Shown: one piece after another, positions 11,563 to 34,136 of the stretch
How the letters are laid out: every line of letters begins with the position of its first letter
How positions within the stretch are numbered: position 1 is the first letter of the stretch
NCBI RefSeq assembly: GCF_002234675.1
Contig: NC_019864.2
Coordinates: 15,393,582-15,457,581, forward strand
Length of the DNA: 64,000 bases
DNA from: Oryzias latipes
Lineage: Eukaryota; Chordata; Actinopteri; Beloniformes; Adrianichthyidae
Direction: 5' to 3'
Made by a program: the position numbers and the translations under genes
The notes under the pieces: generated by a model
Database searches by the model: none
What the model was told of the DNA's origin: nothing
The model's input: only the letters and a program-made list of their open reading frames with translations

Positions 11563-13794
11563 ACAAAATATTGACTGAAGAACCATAAAAATTTTTCCAG
11601 ATTATTGTGGGATTTAGTTAATGATCAACTTTGTAAAAAAATAAAAAAACAGTGGAGAAAATTGTAAGTTCCCCTTTGGGCTTTTTTTTTTTGACACATC
11701 TGACCCCAAATTATTGAACATTGTTTATAAGTGAACCTTATCAATACCAGAACATTATATAATTTGCAAACCATGACCTGATCTATACTATTGATAGGTA
11801 AATACATGTCTTCACAGCGTGGCTCAATCTCCAAAGGTGTGCTTTTGGTGTCAAAAATGGGATATTTATGTAAAGATTTGCAATGTAACATTTTTATTGT
11901 GAACATGTAAACTTTGGGTACACGATGTAAGAAAACAAAAACATTAAAAAAATTGATTAATTTTTGTACTTGTTCTGTTTTGGTGCCTTCTGGAGAATAT
12001 TTTCCTGGCCATCATGTTCTCTCATGTATAAAGAGAAGACGAAGAGCTGTTGTGAGTTTGAACCTGTAGTCTCCCAGTCTCGGAGTGGACACGCAACTCA
12101 ATAACTCCAAAACAAAGAATGTTTATTCATGCTGTTCACCTTTCGGCTAATCCATTCAGCAGTCTCCACAACGAACCAAATTTCACTGATTCGCATAGGT
12201 GGTTTGGAAGTGTTACTGTATATGCCAGATGCCCTTCCCTTTAACCGAAGCTTGTCTTTTGCCAAGAAAAGTCTTAAGTCCTGGGTATGGTTCAACTGTT
12301 CACAGTTACTGTCTCCCAAAAAGTGAAACTCATATTAATTCATATTAAATAGTCAATGGTACTTGACTGAATGAAAACACAATCATGACAGATTGCTTAT
12401 TTTCCTATTTCCCTTGAACGTAACATGTTGGCATAACACTACCGTTACGGTTTAATTCACTGGATGTTCTTAAACGCATCAAAATGTGATGCGTTTTGTA
12501 GTAGATCTATAAACATCCGGATGAATGTGCACTCCATAGACATGAATAGAGGCTCCATGACACTTTCGCTGGTAGCATGCTTTTTTATTTGTCACTAGCC
12601 GCAGTTACTAGAGGTAGGGCTAGTTTAACTTGATCAACCTACTTCAAAAACAGATCGCGTTACGGTTACATCACTTAGGTTTTTGTGTGACCTACTTCGA
12701 AAATAACGACCCTAAAGTAAAGTACCAACTCTTTCTTGGCCACTTAGCAGATTCGGCTCTAACAGTCAGTGTGATGCACTGGCTTTCCAAGTTAAAACAA
12801 CAGAGACAGTTTTAAGGATTTAGCAAATTTGGTTTAACCGTAATTGTCAAGTCGCGTAGTTCCATCGATCATTGTGAGTAAAAATTGCATTTTTATATGT
12901 ATTATCAATTTCTATTGTACGTTAACATGAGCTCATCACGCTTCGCATTTGGGCCCTGTGTTTTACTGCTTGCCCACCAACGGCGGTCCGTGTCCAGCTA
13001 ATGTTGTTTGTCTGTCGCTACTGTACGTCACGGGCTTTGGCCTAGCTGAAGTAGCTACCTCAGGTATTTTTAATTCCTGCGTTTTTGTTTGTTTGTTTTA
13101 TTATATTTGCTGGTGTCAGTAATAGTTGGTGTAGCTCAAAAGTGTTTTCACTTTCAACTAATGTCTCCAAGGCATTGCGTTTCATTTTTCTGCTGAGCAA
13201 ATATATCCCAGCGGTGCCTGTTGAGAATTCACTTTGCTAATGCTAACACAGTGACGGTGTGTACAAAATGTTTCGTGTTTTATGTCACAATCTACATTAC
13301 ATAATTAGCTGTTGCTAATGCTGTCTGGGCGTACTGATGTTTTTAACGAAGTGGAGGGTTAACGGACTCTCGTCAAATTATTTTAATAACAAAATATTCC
13401 CCTAATAATTAGCTCACTTTGTTTGACAGATAACTTGAGTTGATATAGAGGTACAGACAGTTGGTACCGTATGCCTACGTTTTTATACATTTTTTTGTTT
13501 TTATATGTAGTTTTTCGTGTAATATATATGTGCATTGGTCAGTTTAATTAATTAACTTCATATTTTTTTCATCTTATAAAAGACCCATATTAGTGGAAAC
13601 GTTTAAAGTGGTATTTGGGTTACAGAATCAGAAAGGTCACATAACGTGGCCTTGCTCCGTCCTCCCCCTCGTTTGTCACCGCTATCACGTTAGCCTTCAG
13701 CTAGTAGTTGAGACGCAAAAGTCTATCCTTCTCACACACTGGGAAACAAAATGTTTATTTTTTTCCCCAGAAAACTTTTTACACAGAAGCAAAG
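11563..13794. other. gldn to clpx intergenic region
   Basis: Contains the gldn 3' end (poly(A) signals near 11640), a reverse SINE-like tail at 12130-12245, and the probable clpx promoter. A likely non-coding first exon of clpx ends at a donor near 13063 (CTCAG before GTATTT). The next acceptor is at 13770, just 5' of the start codon. No coding gene was recognised between. Confidence 0.5.
12130..12245 (-). repeat. SINE-like retroposon 3' part, reverse orientation
   Basis: Read on the minus strand it carries GGAAGGGCATCTGGC, then an ACTTCCAAACC segment, then a diverged TTGTGGAG and GCCGAAAGG. The same order (GGAAGGGCATCCAGC, TCTGCCAAAC, TGTGGCGACCCC) occurs at 40135-40210. It is an old, diverged copy with approximate limits. 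Confidence 0.5.
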
Positions 13795-22421
<8,627 letters not shown>

Positions 22422-24514
22422 ACCACGTGTCTCGTTTTAGCAGAGGGCTGCAGCAGCTGAAGTTTTTCAGATTCCGTGCTTGGGATCAGCTCTTCTGTCA
22501 TCAAACGAACTGGACGACTGAGAGGAGGGTTTTTCTGGAAAAGAGTAACCTTTGGTCCCTTTGCGTCATGAAAATCCTCCAGTGGTGCACTCACTGTGGA
22601 CCTTTGCAAAATATTTCAATCTCTGAGGATTGTTAACATTTTATCTATATAAAGATAATACAATTTTATTCAGAAAATGATTTGTAGCTAGATTGTTTTC
22701 TCTTTGTGGTGACGGGCTAAAATGGCAAGGGAAACAAAAAAATAAAGACAAACGACGGGATCATACTGTACACTTGAAAAGATGGGGTTGTTGAAAAGTG
22801 TAGATGTGTGATATAAGCAGGTGAAGAAACGCCTTATGTTTTAAGGGCATAATATTCCACGAGCACATCAGTATTGTAACGTTTCCTTTCTTTAACACCG
22901 TTGTAATAATGGTGCTCAAAATGAACTCGGTTGTAAACGTTTAGCTACTCTGCACAAGTAGGTAGCATTTGTAGGCAGTTTGTATGACCTCTAATTATGA
23001 GAGGTTTTTTTATGTATAAATAAAACATGCCAGCAAAGAAACGCAGCAAGTGAGAATTATTAGCGACCTTTTAAACAACCAGAATATTTCTTGAACAATT
23101 TGAGTTTCTTCTTTTAACACACTCTGCAAGAATGTGTTGAATGCAGACCTTTGTATTGCAGGAGGGCACCAAAATCTTGCTTAAAAAGCAACAAATAATG
23201 TTAGCTGTGTAGCTTTAAAGTGATTATAAAATATCTTTATATATCTATAAATATCTATATAGTTGCTGTGCTTTACTGTTAATAATTGAATTGGGTCTCT
23301 AAAATAGATGTTGAAATAGTTCCAGGCTCTAATGATTAGTTCCGCGATCCTTTGTTTCAAACTTTCCTTGTGCAGAACAGCTCATTTCTTTGGTCGTTAG
23401 AATATCTCTTTACCTTTTATCAGTGTCTTTAAATAACACACTGCATACGACTACACCCGATAACTTTCATGTGTCAGTCACCCTGCTGTACTCACCAAAA
23501 TTGTGGTGTGTTCATAAAATGATGTTAAACTACATTCATATTTTTTCCCCAGGAAGTTTCAAACTGCCTTTTTCAGAGGTCTGTTACAAAAGCTACACCC
23601 CCACCCCCCTAATGCTTGTAAATTTCACACTTCTTGTGATTGTTAAATAATATAAATAAAATATAAATCTGTATAAAAGGACTTGTTGATTCTGAACCCG
23701 CATGCAGAACCCGCTCTGTCAGGCGCTGCATGCCGTAGCCATCAGGGATGCACGCTGCCGATCCATTAACCTTTATGAGACCAGATTATCTCTGGAAGTT
23801 ATCGTGCTGTCCCTCGTTTCCCAATACCTCAGCATTTTCCTAATCATCACACCTCATCTCCTCAAATCGATGTGCAAAATCAGAAAATTCCTTTCACATA
23901 TAAAAACCAAAGAGGCCACAGTCAAAAAAATAAAAGGGATGCCGTTCCCCGTGAGGTTTTAGAAATTTGAATATATTAGAGCTTTTCTTTTCCATTGTCT
24001 TTTAACCCTTGTGCTATCCTAGGCACTTTAAGGTTGGGTCATTTAGACCCACTAGACAGTGCTCTGAACCTTTTTTCTTCAATGATTTGTGAACCTCACT
24101 GGTGTCCATATATAACATGAAATCTTTCCACCTTTATCATGGTAGGGAGAACACGTCAATGTAAGTGTGGGGTCATTTAAGATAGCATAAGGGTTATAGG
24201 TGTTTACATTTAATTTCCTTTTTCAATGCTGCTATTATTTATGAAGGTGGTTTACATGAAGGATTACACAGATGGTAAACATACCCTCAACTGATGTCAG
24301 GGGATTAGTGATGAGAGGGTTTATCCCGCACACTCGTGTTTGTGTTAGTCATTTACTCCAGTCACCTGTAGATGAATCAGAGGACTGTGCACTTTGAATA
24401 CCAGTGAGGAAGGTAAGAATAACTCTTACAAAATACAAGAAACTGTGGACTTAATTTTTAAACCTAAGGCTCCTTATTGTTCTGTTGCAGGATATTTGTT
24501 GGTGCGCTTTGGTA
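22422..24514. other. clpx 3' UTR and ubap1l upstream region
   Basis: The first 600 bp hold clpx 3' UTR with poly(A) signals at 22741-22746 and 23019-23024. A piggyBac-type MITE lies at 24006-24193. A likely non-coding ubap1l exon ends at a GTAAGA donor near 24414. It carries a short upstream reading frame beginning with ATGAATCAG. The next acceptor is at 24490. No other gene was recognised. Confidence 0.55.
24006..24193. mobile_element. piggyBac-type MITE
   Basis: The ends are CCCTTGTGCTATC and the inverted GATAGCATAAGGG (one mismatch). They are flanked by TTAA on the left and TTAT on the right, a piggyBac TTAA target with one substitution. The interior has no coding capacity. I recall near-identical short elements as abundant in medaka-type genomes. 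Confidence 0.75.
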
Positions 24515-26365
<1,851 letters not shown>

Positions 26366-26863
26366 AGAGACATCTGCTCAAGGAAGATAATGGAGTACAA
26401 ACACTGCCTTCTGACCAACTTGGCATTAAAAATACATATGTACACAAAAAAAAATCATTTAGGATTCTACTTCCATATTTAAGTTTATTTACAGTTTTAA
26501 AAAGAAAAAAAAAAGACTCAACAGGTTTTTGTAGTTGAGCGGTCATTCCAGCTCAAATATTGTCCTGGTGCTTTTTAGAACTTCTGTAGTGAAAAAACTG
26601 TGTGGCAAGCATTTTATTCTTTAAGAACTTTAAGAAAAAAAAGCCATAGCCAATTCATTTAAGCAGACAGAGAAATATATACACATTTGGGGGAAAAAAA
26701 AACTCTTTCTACAGCAGAAACCCTCAAAATTTGTATTTTAAAAGAAAAGAAGTTTAGAAAAAATTCAAACAATATCTTAACAATTTCTTAAAATTTTTAC
26801 ATCAGAATTCAGTTTTGTCCTCTACATCACACTACTTGGATGAACAACGGCTCCTTAGAACCA
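26366..26863. other. Convergent 3' UTRs of ubap1l and prc1
   Basis: An approximately 500-bp AT-rich gap between two convergent stop codons. A plus-strand ATTAAA near 26425 fits ubap1l. TTTATT at 26613-26618 reads AATAAA on the minus strand and fits prc1. The two 3' UTRs are therefore close, or overlap if prc1 reads further. Confidence 0.5.
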
Positions 26864-29800
26864 TCACTGATGGCTGACGGTGGAATTCAGCAGTCCTGTC
26901 ATCACATTTGATTTAGAAGCTTTTGTGAGGTCTTTCTGCAAAGAGAAGGCAGTTTAAAACCCGTCAGTGAAGCGATCAACGTATGTACCTGTGTGGTTAT
27001 TATAGTATAGAAAAATAATAGCACTGTTTTTTATGTTTAACACTAATATCCCACCCCCAATTCAGATTTGTAGGTAATGTGATAGGATTGTCCTCTAAAT
27101 GTGCAATCTGCTATGTTTTCTTTCTAAATATTTGTATTGATTAAATGATGCATGTTTATGCTGCTTTTTAGGGATGCATCTGTCGATTAAAAAAAAAAAA
27201 GTGAAACGTTTAATAACTTCAAAATAAAACACTAAAAGATGGTCTTTTGTCAGTTCATTTATCAGACAACAGTTGACCTTTAGTGGCTGTAAAAATACTA
27301 TTGATAAAGTAGAAAAACAGAAGCCACAAAAAGGTGAGACTAAGGAAGTGCTTCCTCTTGCCTTTCCAAAGATATAAAACTTAAATCAAAGTTGACTTTC
27401 TGTAGTTAAGGACTAGACATAGGTAAAACCCCATTTACCGCAAATTCCGAATAGGAGCCAGCAATAGAATTAAAGGTGAAGGTGTGATCTTGAGTATCCT
27501 GAGACCTTGGTGTGCCTATTGGAGTGTTTCTGTTAAGGTGGGAGATGTTCTCCTTGTTTCGGTCTAGTGCGCGGGGTGTCCTTCCTTGTCCGGGGATCCG
27601 AAGGCTGTTCGCCTACAATGAGACCAAGTCCAGTCACGAGACATTGTATTTCTAAACTATAATGTAATCTTTAATGACAGAACTATGACATAAAACTTAG
27701 CCTAAGCACTCATTCTCAAGTCGTTTAACCAGTAGCTTTTCCATATTCAATTATCCAACAGGAAATTAAATCCTCTTATTCTTTAAATAGAAACTGATCT
27801 TAAAGAGGGAGCTTGATGTCTGGATTAGCCTTCAGCAGCACAAATGTGAGACAAACCCAACCCGCAGAGAACATACTTTGCTGGCAGACAGCGGCGGTTT
27901 CTGCATTGAGGCGTGGCATGTGGTTCCACCGAGGCCTGAATTAAGAAAGCTGTTTGGAGTGGAAATGGTGGAGATACCTGTGAACTACATATACAGAACA
28001 GAGGAAAACAAGTTACCTGTCATGTTTGACACTTTATTTATATTAGTACAATAAGTCAGACAAATAAATCCTACCTTTTTCACTTTTCCAGGTGTAGTAG
28101 GCCCCCCCAGCCGTCGTTTAGACGGTGTTCTCACAGATGTTCCATACAGCATGTCCTCTTGTGTTTGCTTTGTTTTCTTCAGTTGCTACATCATGTCAAA
28201 ATCCAATAAAAAAAAAAAAAAGTCAAATAATGCCGAATGGAAACAGACGTTTTAATAAATAAAATAACATTTCATACTCTTTCAAGTTTCTCCCTCTCCT
28301 TTTCCTCATGGTGTTGAATCCATTGCTGCTGCACATAATCAAGAAATTTCTGTCCATTAACCAGAAAATCCCTGCCATGTTCTTGCTCCCATGCATCAAT
28401 CTGGACCTTCAGGCTCCTCTCCAGCTAAAAAAACAAAAACATAAAAAACAAAAAACAAATTGCTAATGGTTGGTTTTGAGATTTTCTTAATGGCTGTTAA
28501 ATTTGAGCCCAAAAGTGTTTGTATCGCCACCTTGTGGCCAGAAGCAGTAGTACATCAAAGACCTTACTGCTTTTCCCAGTCGTTTACAAAAGTAAAGGTG
28601 GTTCATGTATTTATTAAATAGATCAGAAACTCACCTTGGGCAAGCTTTTCTGTAGATCAGTTCTTTGCTTTTCTTCTTTCAAAAGGTTTCCTCCCCTGTT
28701 GTTGAATCTTGAAGGATCGTTGGCCTTTTTCTGAAATGAGAATCGTTTGATTATCAACAGATCAAGCACACAGTCTACCTCCACATCCTTATCAGATGAC
28801 TACTCACATCAAGCTCCAGGTAAAGGTTCCAGTTATCGTGCCACTTCATGACACCCTCAAAGAGTTCCTTGTGATCGTCGTAGTACCTCTTCAGCTCGCC
28901 AACCTCAGCTTCGTGTAGGTTGAGGAGGTCTTCGGTGAAACTGTCTGTAAAAAATTATTTCAGTGGCTTCTCTCTCCCTCTCTTTTTTTTTAAATTAGTC
29001 CATTTATTCAGTATGAGAGCTGATTATTGAAGATTTGTTACCATCGTAGTATGGAGCAAAAGCTTCCTGCTGTTCCTGGCTGTAGAAGCAACTTTTCCAC
29101 AAGGAAGCAATCTCTGTTCTTATATTCTCTGTGAAGCTTTTCAAGCTCTGCTTTTTCAGCACTTCCAGACGCTGGACCTCTGCTTGAAGCTGTACATGGG
29201 ACGAAAAAAAGAAAATATTAACCATGCTAAAGGGTTAAGGCCTGGTCAAACCTCCCCAAGTGATTCTTTAACATTTGAAAGTGGCTAGTATCATAATTAA
29301 TCGTGAGAAAGGTCATACTGCTTCAATGTTTTTCTTCTTTGACTTCAGCATATGTTCAGAGAAGGCATCCCTCTCCTCTTGAGGGATCTGGAGTCTTTCC
29401 CACAGCTCCTGGATCTGTCTGCGGTAACCTGAACAGAGTAACTCGTTCTTGGCTTTGCGTTCTTCCAGCTAAAAAGAGAAAGAAATGCCAACATCCAAAT
29501 CTGAACTTATTCATTAAAATAAAGTCAAAGATTTAGTAAACGTACCTGCCCAAGAAGCAGCTTAAGAGCAGCAATGTTGTCATTGGAGAGACAAAAAGCG
29601 TCCTCGTCCTCACATATCACATCAGTTTCAAAGCTCGTCTCTGGGATTTGTTCCAGATCATCCATGCACACAACTATTTCCTTCTTGATGCTCACAAATT
29701 CATCACGGCGGCGCTCCTGGAATTGTAAATTTCATATAAAAAAAAATTAAAGAAAAAAGTGAATATGAACTAATTTTGGAAAAATGTAATAGACGATCAT

Positions 29801-30082
29801 CACCTTTTCTTTAGTCAGGTCATTAAGATAGGCCTTATAAGTTTCCAGCTGATCCAATGATGGGACAGAAGAATGGTTAATGAAAAAAGGGGTGGTGCAC
29901 ATAATTTCACACAGCTCCTGATCTTTGGAAATGAGTCCTCTCAGCTCCTCCATTCGCTGCTTCTTGTGCTCCTTCATCACCTCAAGACGAGTGCGGCTGT
30001 TTTTCTCTAGCTGCAACATGGTGCAGCCATCTTCCTCCTTGGAAAAAATAAAACAAGACCACAATACTTCTATTTAAACATG

Positions 30083-30136
<54 letters not shown>

Positions 30137-31136
30137 CGAAACGATAAAACTAATCAGCAATTTTTGGTTAATAATACACCAGCTGGATAGTTAAAATAGT
30201 AAGTGTTCATACTAATCTCCAACCTTTTTACAAAAAGCACATTGAATGGTTAGGGTTAATCAAAGAGGATTCTTCTTTTGTTTTGTTTTTTTATAAAAAA
30301 ATTTCCTTTTTATGCCTAAGGTTTATTAGTAATTTATTTTAAAAATACAAGTTTTTCTTATTTTAAAACAGTAAACAAGTACCTCAAACGGTGGAAGCTG
30401 GAGTTCTGCACACAAACTGCTGAGTTCTTTGCGACAGACCTCAATGCTTTCCGTCAGTCGTTTTTTCAGCTCCGCTTCCTCAGCGATCATCAAGTCCAGC
30501 AAACCCTGCGGGCAACGAGAACCACCCCAACAACATTAGGCCACTGCGTAAAGGCAAAATATATACTCAACGTAATTGATCATAAAGGCAATTTTGGGCG
30601 AACCTTGATGTGTTTGTGAACATCATTGGTTCTTTGGATCCGCTGCTCTTCTGGAATCCCGATTTCTTCCCAAATCTCCTGGAGCTTGACCATTGCCCTG
30701 TTGAAGTAGGCAACGGACTCCGCTGCGTGCACCTCACTGCAACAAGCGGCCGATTTAATTAAAGGCGTATAATTTGAAATATTCAGTATAATAAAGTGAG
30801 CAAAAATCGATTGCCATTTACCATTGAAAATAGTTTAAATATATGCACAAAAACGAACGATATTAGCCTAAATTAGCGCAAGCTAACTTAAGCTACATGC
30901 TAGCTTTATTTCAAACTGTCATTTGTGAATCGATATCATTTTAATTCATGTCCGACCATGAAACAAAAACAAACATATTGGCGTTATTATCAACTCTTTA
31001 TATCATCCGAAATTTGCAGCAGTGTCTTAAACTGTCAAACACAAGTTATCGTCGTACCCCGAAACCAACACAACAGCACATATTAAATAAAACAAAAAAA
31101 ATATTGTAGACTTACCTCACTCTCATCGCCTCCAAA
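26864..31136 (-). CDS. prc1: Protein regulator of cytokinesis 1
   Basis: PRC1 (Ase1/MAP65 family) bundles antiparallel microtubules of the central spindle. Exons on the minus strand: 31126-31136, 30604-30736, 30383-30505, 29804-30037, 29546-29716, 29319-29468, 29042-29189, 28808-28944, 28635-28730, 28278-28424, 28075-28185, 27877-27984, 27439-27612 and 26864-26935, giving 1815 bp or 604 residues (human 620). The N-terminal dimerisation coiled coil is followed by a spectrin-like microtubule-binding domain with RFNNRGGNLLKEEK (R377 and K387 in human numbering appear aligned). The regulatory RTPSKRR motif at about 469-475 holds the Cdk1/Plk1-type threonine T470 and a basic nuclear signal. The C-terminus ends in KASKSNVMTGLLNST. 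The acceptor chosen for exon 12 (TTCACAGG start) is the one that keeps the frame. The a or b paralogue cannot be assigned. Confidence 0.95.
30083..30136. repeat. (AT)n microsatellite in prc1 intron
   Basis: About 25 uninterrupted AT dinucleotides between prc1 exons 3 and 4. It is self-complementary and likely polymorphic in length. Confidence 0.9.
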
Positions 31137-32430
31137 GGTATCAGACACTAACCAAAAATAACCCACTACAACAATGGGAATTGCTTTACCAATAAATAAA
31201 TTAAAAACCCCACTGTGTATATCAACGAAGCAACAGAAGCTGTCCGACTAGCCGTTCGTTTGTCGTCTGGATTTGAATTTTGCACTTAAACAACACTCGG
31301 GCGCTGATTGGTCGAGGAAATTGACGTCGATGGAAATTTCCTTCCGCTCTGCTCATCCTCTCCCACTGCGCAGGCGTGTTTGGGTAAAGAATTCTAATAA
31401 TGTTGAAGGCTGTCGATACTGTCTGGTATCTGGAAGGGAGGAACACCTATCCAGAAAGTTTTGTTAAGTCCATTTACTTAATTCAAAACGTTGGCTTTTA
31501 AATATATTAAACATGGGTGGTGCCAGATATATTAATCTTTATTATTTAGTTAAATAGCAAACAGTTGAAGGTTTACATGATTACGAATGCTCCCCTCCGT
31601 CTAAAAATGGTGAAAGGTCAATCACTAATACTTCTCTTCGGAAACTTCCTTTTTTGTTGTACTTGTTTTCCATACTGTATTACCTCATTTGAACAACAGA
31701 GGGCGGAGTAAAAGGCCTCGATGTAGAAAAATATCTATAAATGTACTCAAACAGTATAAAATTTGAGACAATACTTGTTTCCTGAAAAATTACGTCAGTA
31801 TTTTTGAATGTTAAAACAACATTGTGATGAGCAAAAACCTACCAAATCACTCCACATATTATAATTGATATGTATATCTCATAAAAATGACGTTGCCATT
31901 TTTTTCATTAGAGTTTAAAAAACATTTTAAAAACCAAAAAATGTTTTGGATTATCTATCAATTATTTGATCCAGTGGGCTTTACATGGTTCAATGAACAA
32001 TTAATGTCCGGAAAACAGAGTTTTGTTTATTCCTTGTCCTTCAGGTCTCATGTCATCACTAAACCAAGGAACAACTTTGACTTCCTGTTTGAGGCCCATA
32101 AAAAAAAACGAAACTAGAGCCAGGTCAATTCACCTGGTAACCACTTGGTGACTGTTTAGAAATATAAATTGGATACTAATGAACTCAAATAGAAAACTGT
32201 CAAAACCAACCAAAACAAACATGCAGTTTAAATTCAAACACTTATTTTTTTTCTATAAAGTCATATGTTATATTATATATATATAATATTATATGTATAT
32301 GATTTCTAACTAAACAATAATAAAAAAAAAATTTTTAACTTGTCCTGTCCAACAGCTAGGCAAACAGATGAGAGCTGAGGGCCTCTTGTGTTGGACATAT
32401 TTTATTTTAACAAGAGGGGTTATTCATCTT
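31137..32430. other. Upstream of prc1, no gene seen
   Basis: The first 250 bp are the moderately GC-rich prc1 promoter. The rest is AT-rich single-copy-looking sequence, with a short (AT)-rich palindromic patch near 32270-32300. Open frames here have no recognisable domain. Confidence 0.5.
31272..31311 (-). promoter_or_regulatory. Possible prc1 promoter elements (CHR-like and CCAAT)
   Basis: About 135-175 bp upstream of the prc1 start codon the minus strand carries CCAAT (31307-31311). A TTCAAA/TTTGAA hexamer (31272-31277) lies nearby. CHR elements (TTTGAA) with CCAAT boxes are the known signature of G2/M genes, and human PRC1 is cell-cycle regulated. The order and orientation are not fully canonical, so this is suggestive only. 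Confidence 0.35.
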
Positions 32431-32439
32431 CAGACAAAC

Positions 32440-33230
32440 CAAAGGTATGTCTGAATAAACCCCTTTTGTAATTGAGGCCAAACTTTATTAATTTCAATCA
32501 TGTTTGAAAATCTTTGGTGTTGGACCGGATGGAAAAGGAAAGAGGGGAAGAAGAGAGAGGGACGCCAGAGAGAGGGGGGGGGTAGGAGGGTGATAACCGG
32601 AGGGGAAAGGGGGCAAGACCATGAAGCAGCACAGAGCAGACAGGCCCACCGGCTGCCCATCGCCACGGCACGGCTCAAATGCAGCACAAAAAGGGCGGGG
32701 CCCGTTCACACACACCCAAACACCACCAACACACCCGCCAGCCGCAAAAATGTCCACATGTCAACATGCAGACAAAACAGATAGTGTTCACGAACGCATA
32801 CCTATGCCTTTAAACCAACTAGTGTGAAATCTTTCATTCATTCAATCATGCAAACTATTAGTGCAAAGGTGAGCTAACACCTGTGCTCAGGTGAGTGTTT
32901 ATGTTCTTCTAAAATGGATGGTGGAATGTGAAAAGAAGGAGGAGGAGCGCCCAGCCACCCCCACACCCATACCCCCGCCGCAGCAGCGGCAGCCGGAATT
33001 CCCCCAACGCCACACGGGAACAGGCAGGGAACAACCGCCCCCCGGGCGACCAAGACCGCCACCCAGGCCATGGCCAGCAGGACCGCCGCGAGGCCCCCAG
33101 AGCCAGAGAGCAGGGAGGCGCAGAGGGAAAGAGAGCGCCGCCCCAGCCCAGCCAGGAAAGCAGCCCCCCGCCGCGCCGGAGGAGCCCAACGCAGGGCCCC
33201 ACCGGAGAGGGACGCCCACAGCCCCAGCCC
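32440..33230 (-). mobile_element. GC-rich 3' UTR fragment of a LINE-like element
   Basis: On the minus strand a GC-rich, pyrimidine-skewed stretch runs into ATTAATAAAGTTTGGCCTC and then CAATTACAAAAGGGG. This looks like the 3' terminus of a fish non-LTR retrotransposon. Long open frames on several strands arise from base composition and carry no domain. It is 5'-truncated against the Tc1 remnant starting near 33231. Family unassigned. Confidence 0.4.
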
Positions 33231-33319
33231 CATTCCAACCGATAGTTAATGCGAATTTCTAATCAGCCAATTACATGCCTGCAACTCAGTGCATTTAGGC
33301 ATGTAGACATGATCTAGAT

Positions 33320-33744
33320 CAGGGGTGTCAAACTCATTTTCACCGAGGGCCACATCAACATAGTGGTTGTCCACAAAGGGCCAGATATAACTTATACATG
33401 TAACTAAATGTAATGAAAAATAAACGTAACTGCTCCTTAATGTTGAATAACTCATTTATTTATTTATTATAACTTTTTAAAGTGACAATTACAGTTGCAT
33501 AGAAAACATATGTTTGCTTGTTACCCTAGCATAAATCCTTTTACATTTGATTCTGTCAGGTTAGGTTATATGTGTTTAAGTCATAATGTATAGTTGCCCA
33601 ACCCGATATTTCAAGTCCAATTCCCCCTATATATGAATGAATACACACCAATTTTTATTATTTTTTATTTTAAGAAATTAAAAACTTTTATGCTCATGCG
33701 GGCTCGCCACATTTGGCCCGGGGGCCTTGAGTTTGACACATGTG
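33320..33744. mobile_element. hAT-type MITE inserted in Tc1 element
   Basis: The termini are CAGGGGTGTCAAACTC and the inverted GAGTTTGACACATGTG. Flanking 8-mers ATCTAGAT (33312-33319) and GTCTAGAT (33745-33752) match at 7 of 8. Subterminal GGGCCACAT and GGCCCGGGGGCC are typical of these fish hAT MITEs. The Tc1 sequence resumes after the right duplication, which proves insertion into Tc1. Confidence 0.8.
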
Positions 33745-34013
33745 GTCTAGATGATCTGCTGCAGTTCAAACTGAGCATCAGAATGAGGAAGAAAGATGAC
33801 TGAAGAGACTTTGAACGTGGCGTGGTCGTCTGTGCCAGACAGGCTGGTCTGAGTATTTCAGAAACTGCTGATCTACTTGAATTTTTAAGCAAAACCATCT
33901 CTAGGGTTTACAGAGAAGGCTCTGAAAAAGAGAAAATATCCATTGAGCAGCATTTCTGTGGGCTGAAATACCTTTTTGATGCCAAAGATCAAAGGAGAAT
34001 GTGCAGACTAGTT

Positions 34014-34136
34014 CCAGCCACTTTATTAGGCACACCTTCCAACTGATAGTTAATGCGAATTTCTAATCAGCCAATTACATGCCTGCAACTCAGTGCATTA
34101 ATCCGTGCTAATGAAAGTGCATCAGTGCTAATAAAA
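34014..34136 (+). repeat. Second Tc1 left-end fragment inside the Tc1 body
   Basis: It begins CCACTTTATTAGGCACACC, the Tc1 terminal sequence. Its 34037-34099 portion repeats 33233-33294 almost base for base (GATAGTTAATGCGAATTTCT and onward). The surrounding transposase-derived sequence continues on both sides. It is either a tiny deletion derivative that inserted, or a product of local gene conversion. Confidence 0.7.

Noticed and set aside
30083-30136. Regular short repeat that might suggest an array or CRISPR
   Set aside because: It is a plain AT dinucleotide microsatellite without spacers. No CRISPR-like repeat-spacer pattern occurs anywhere in this eukaryotic window.
32494-33262. Several 85-123 codon frames on both strands, Pro/Arg/Gly-rich
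   Set aside because: They arise from GC-rich base composition with few stop codons. Several overlap on opposite strands, and none shows a domain or signal.
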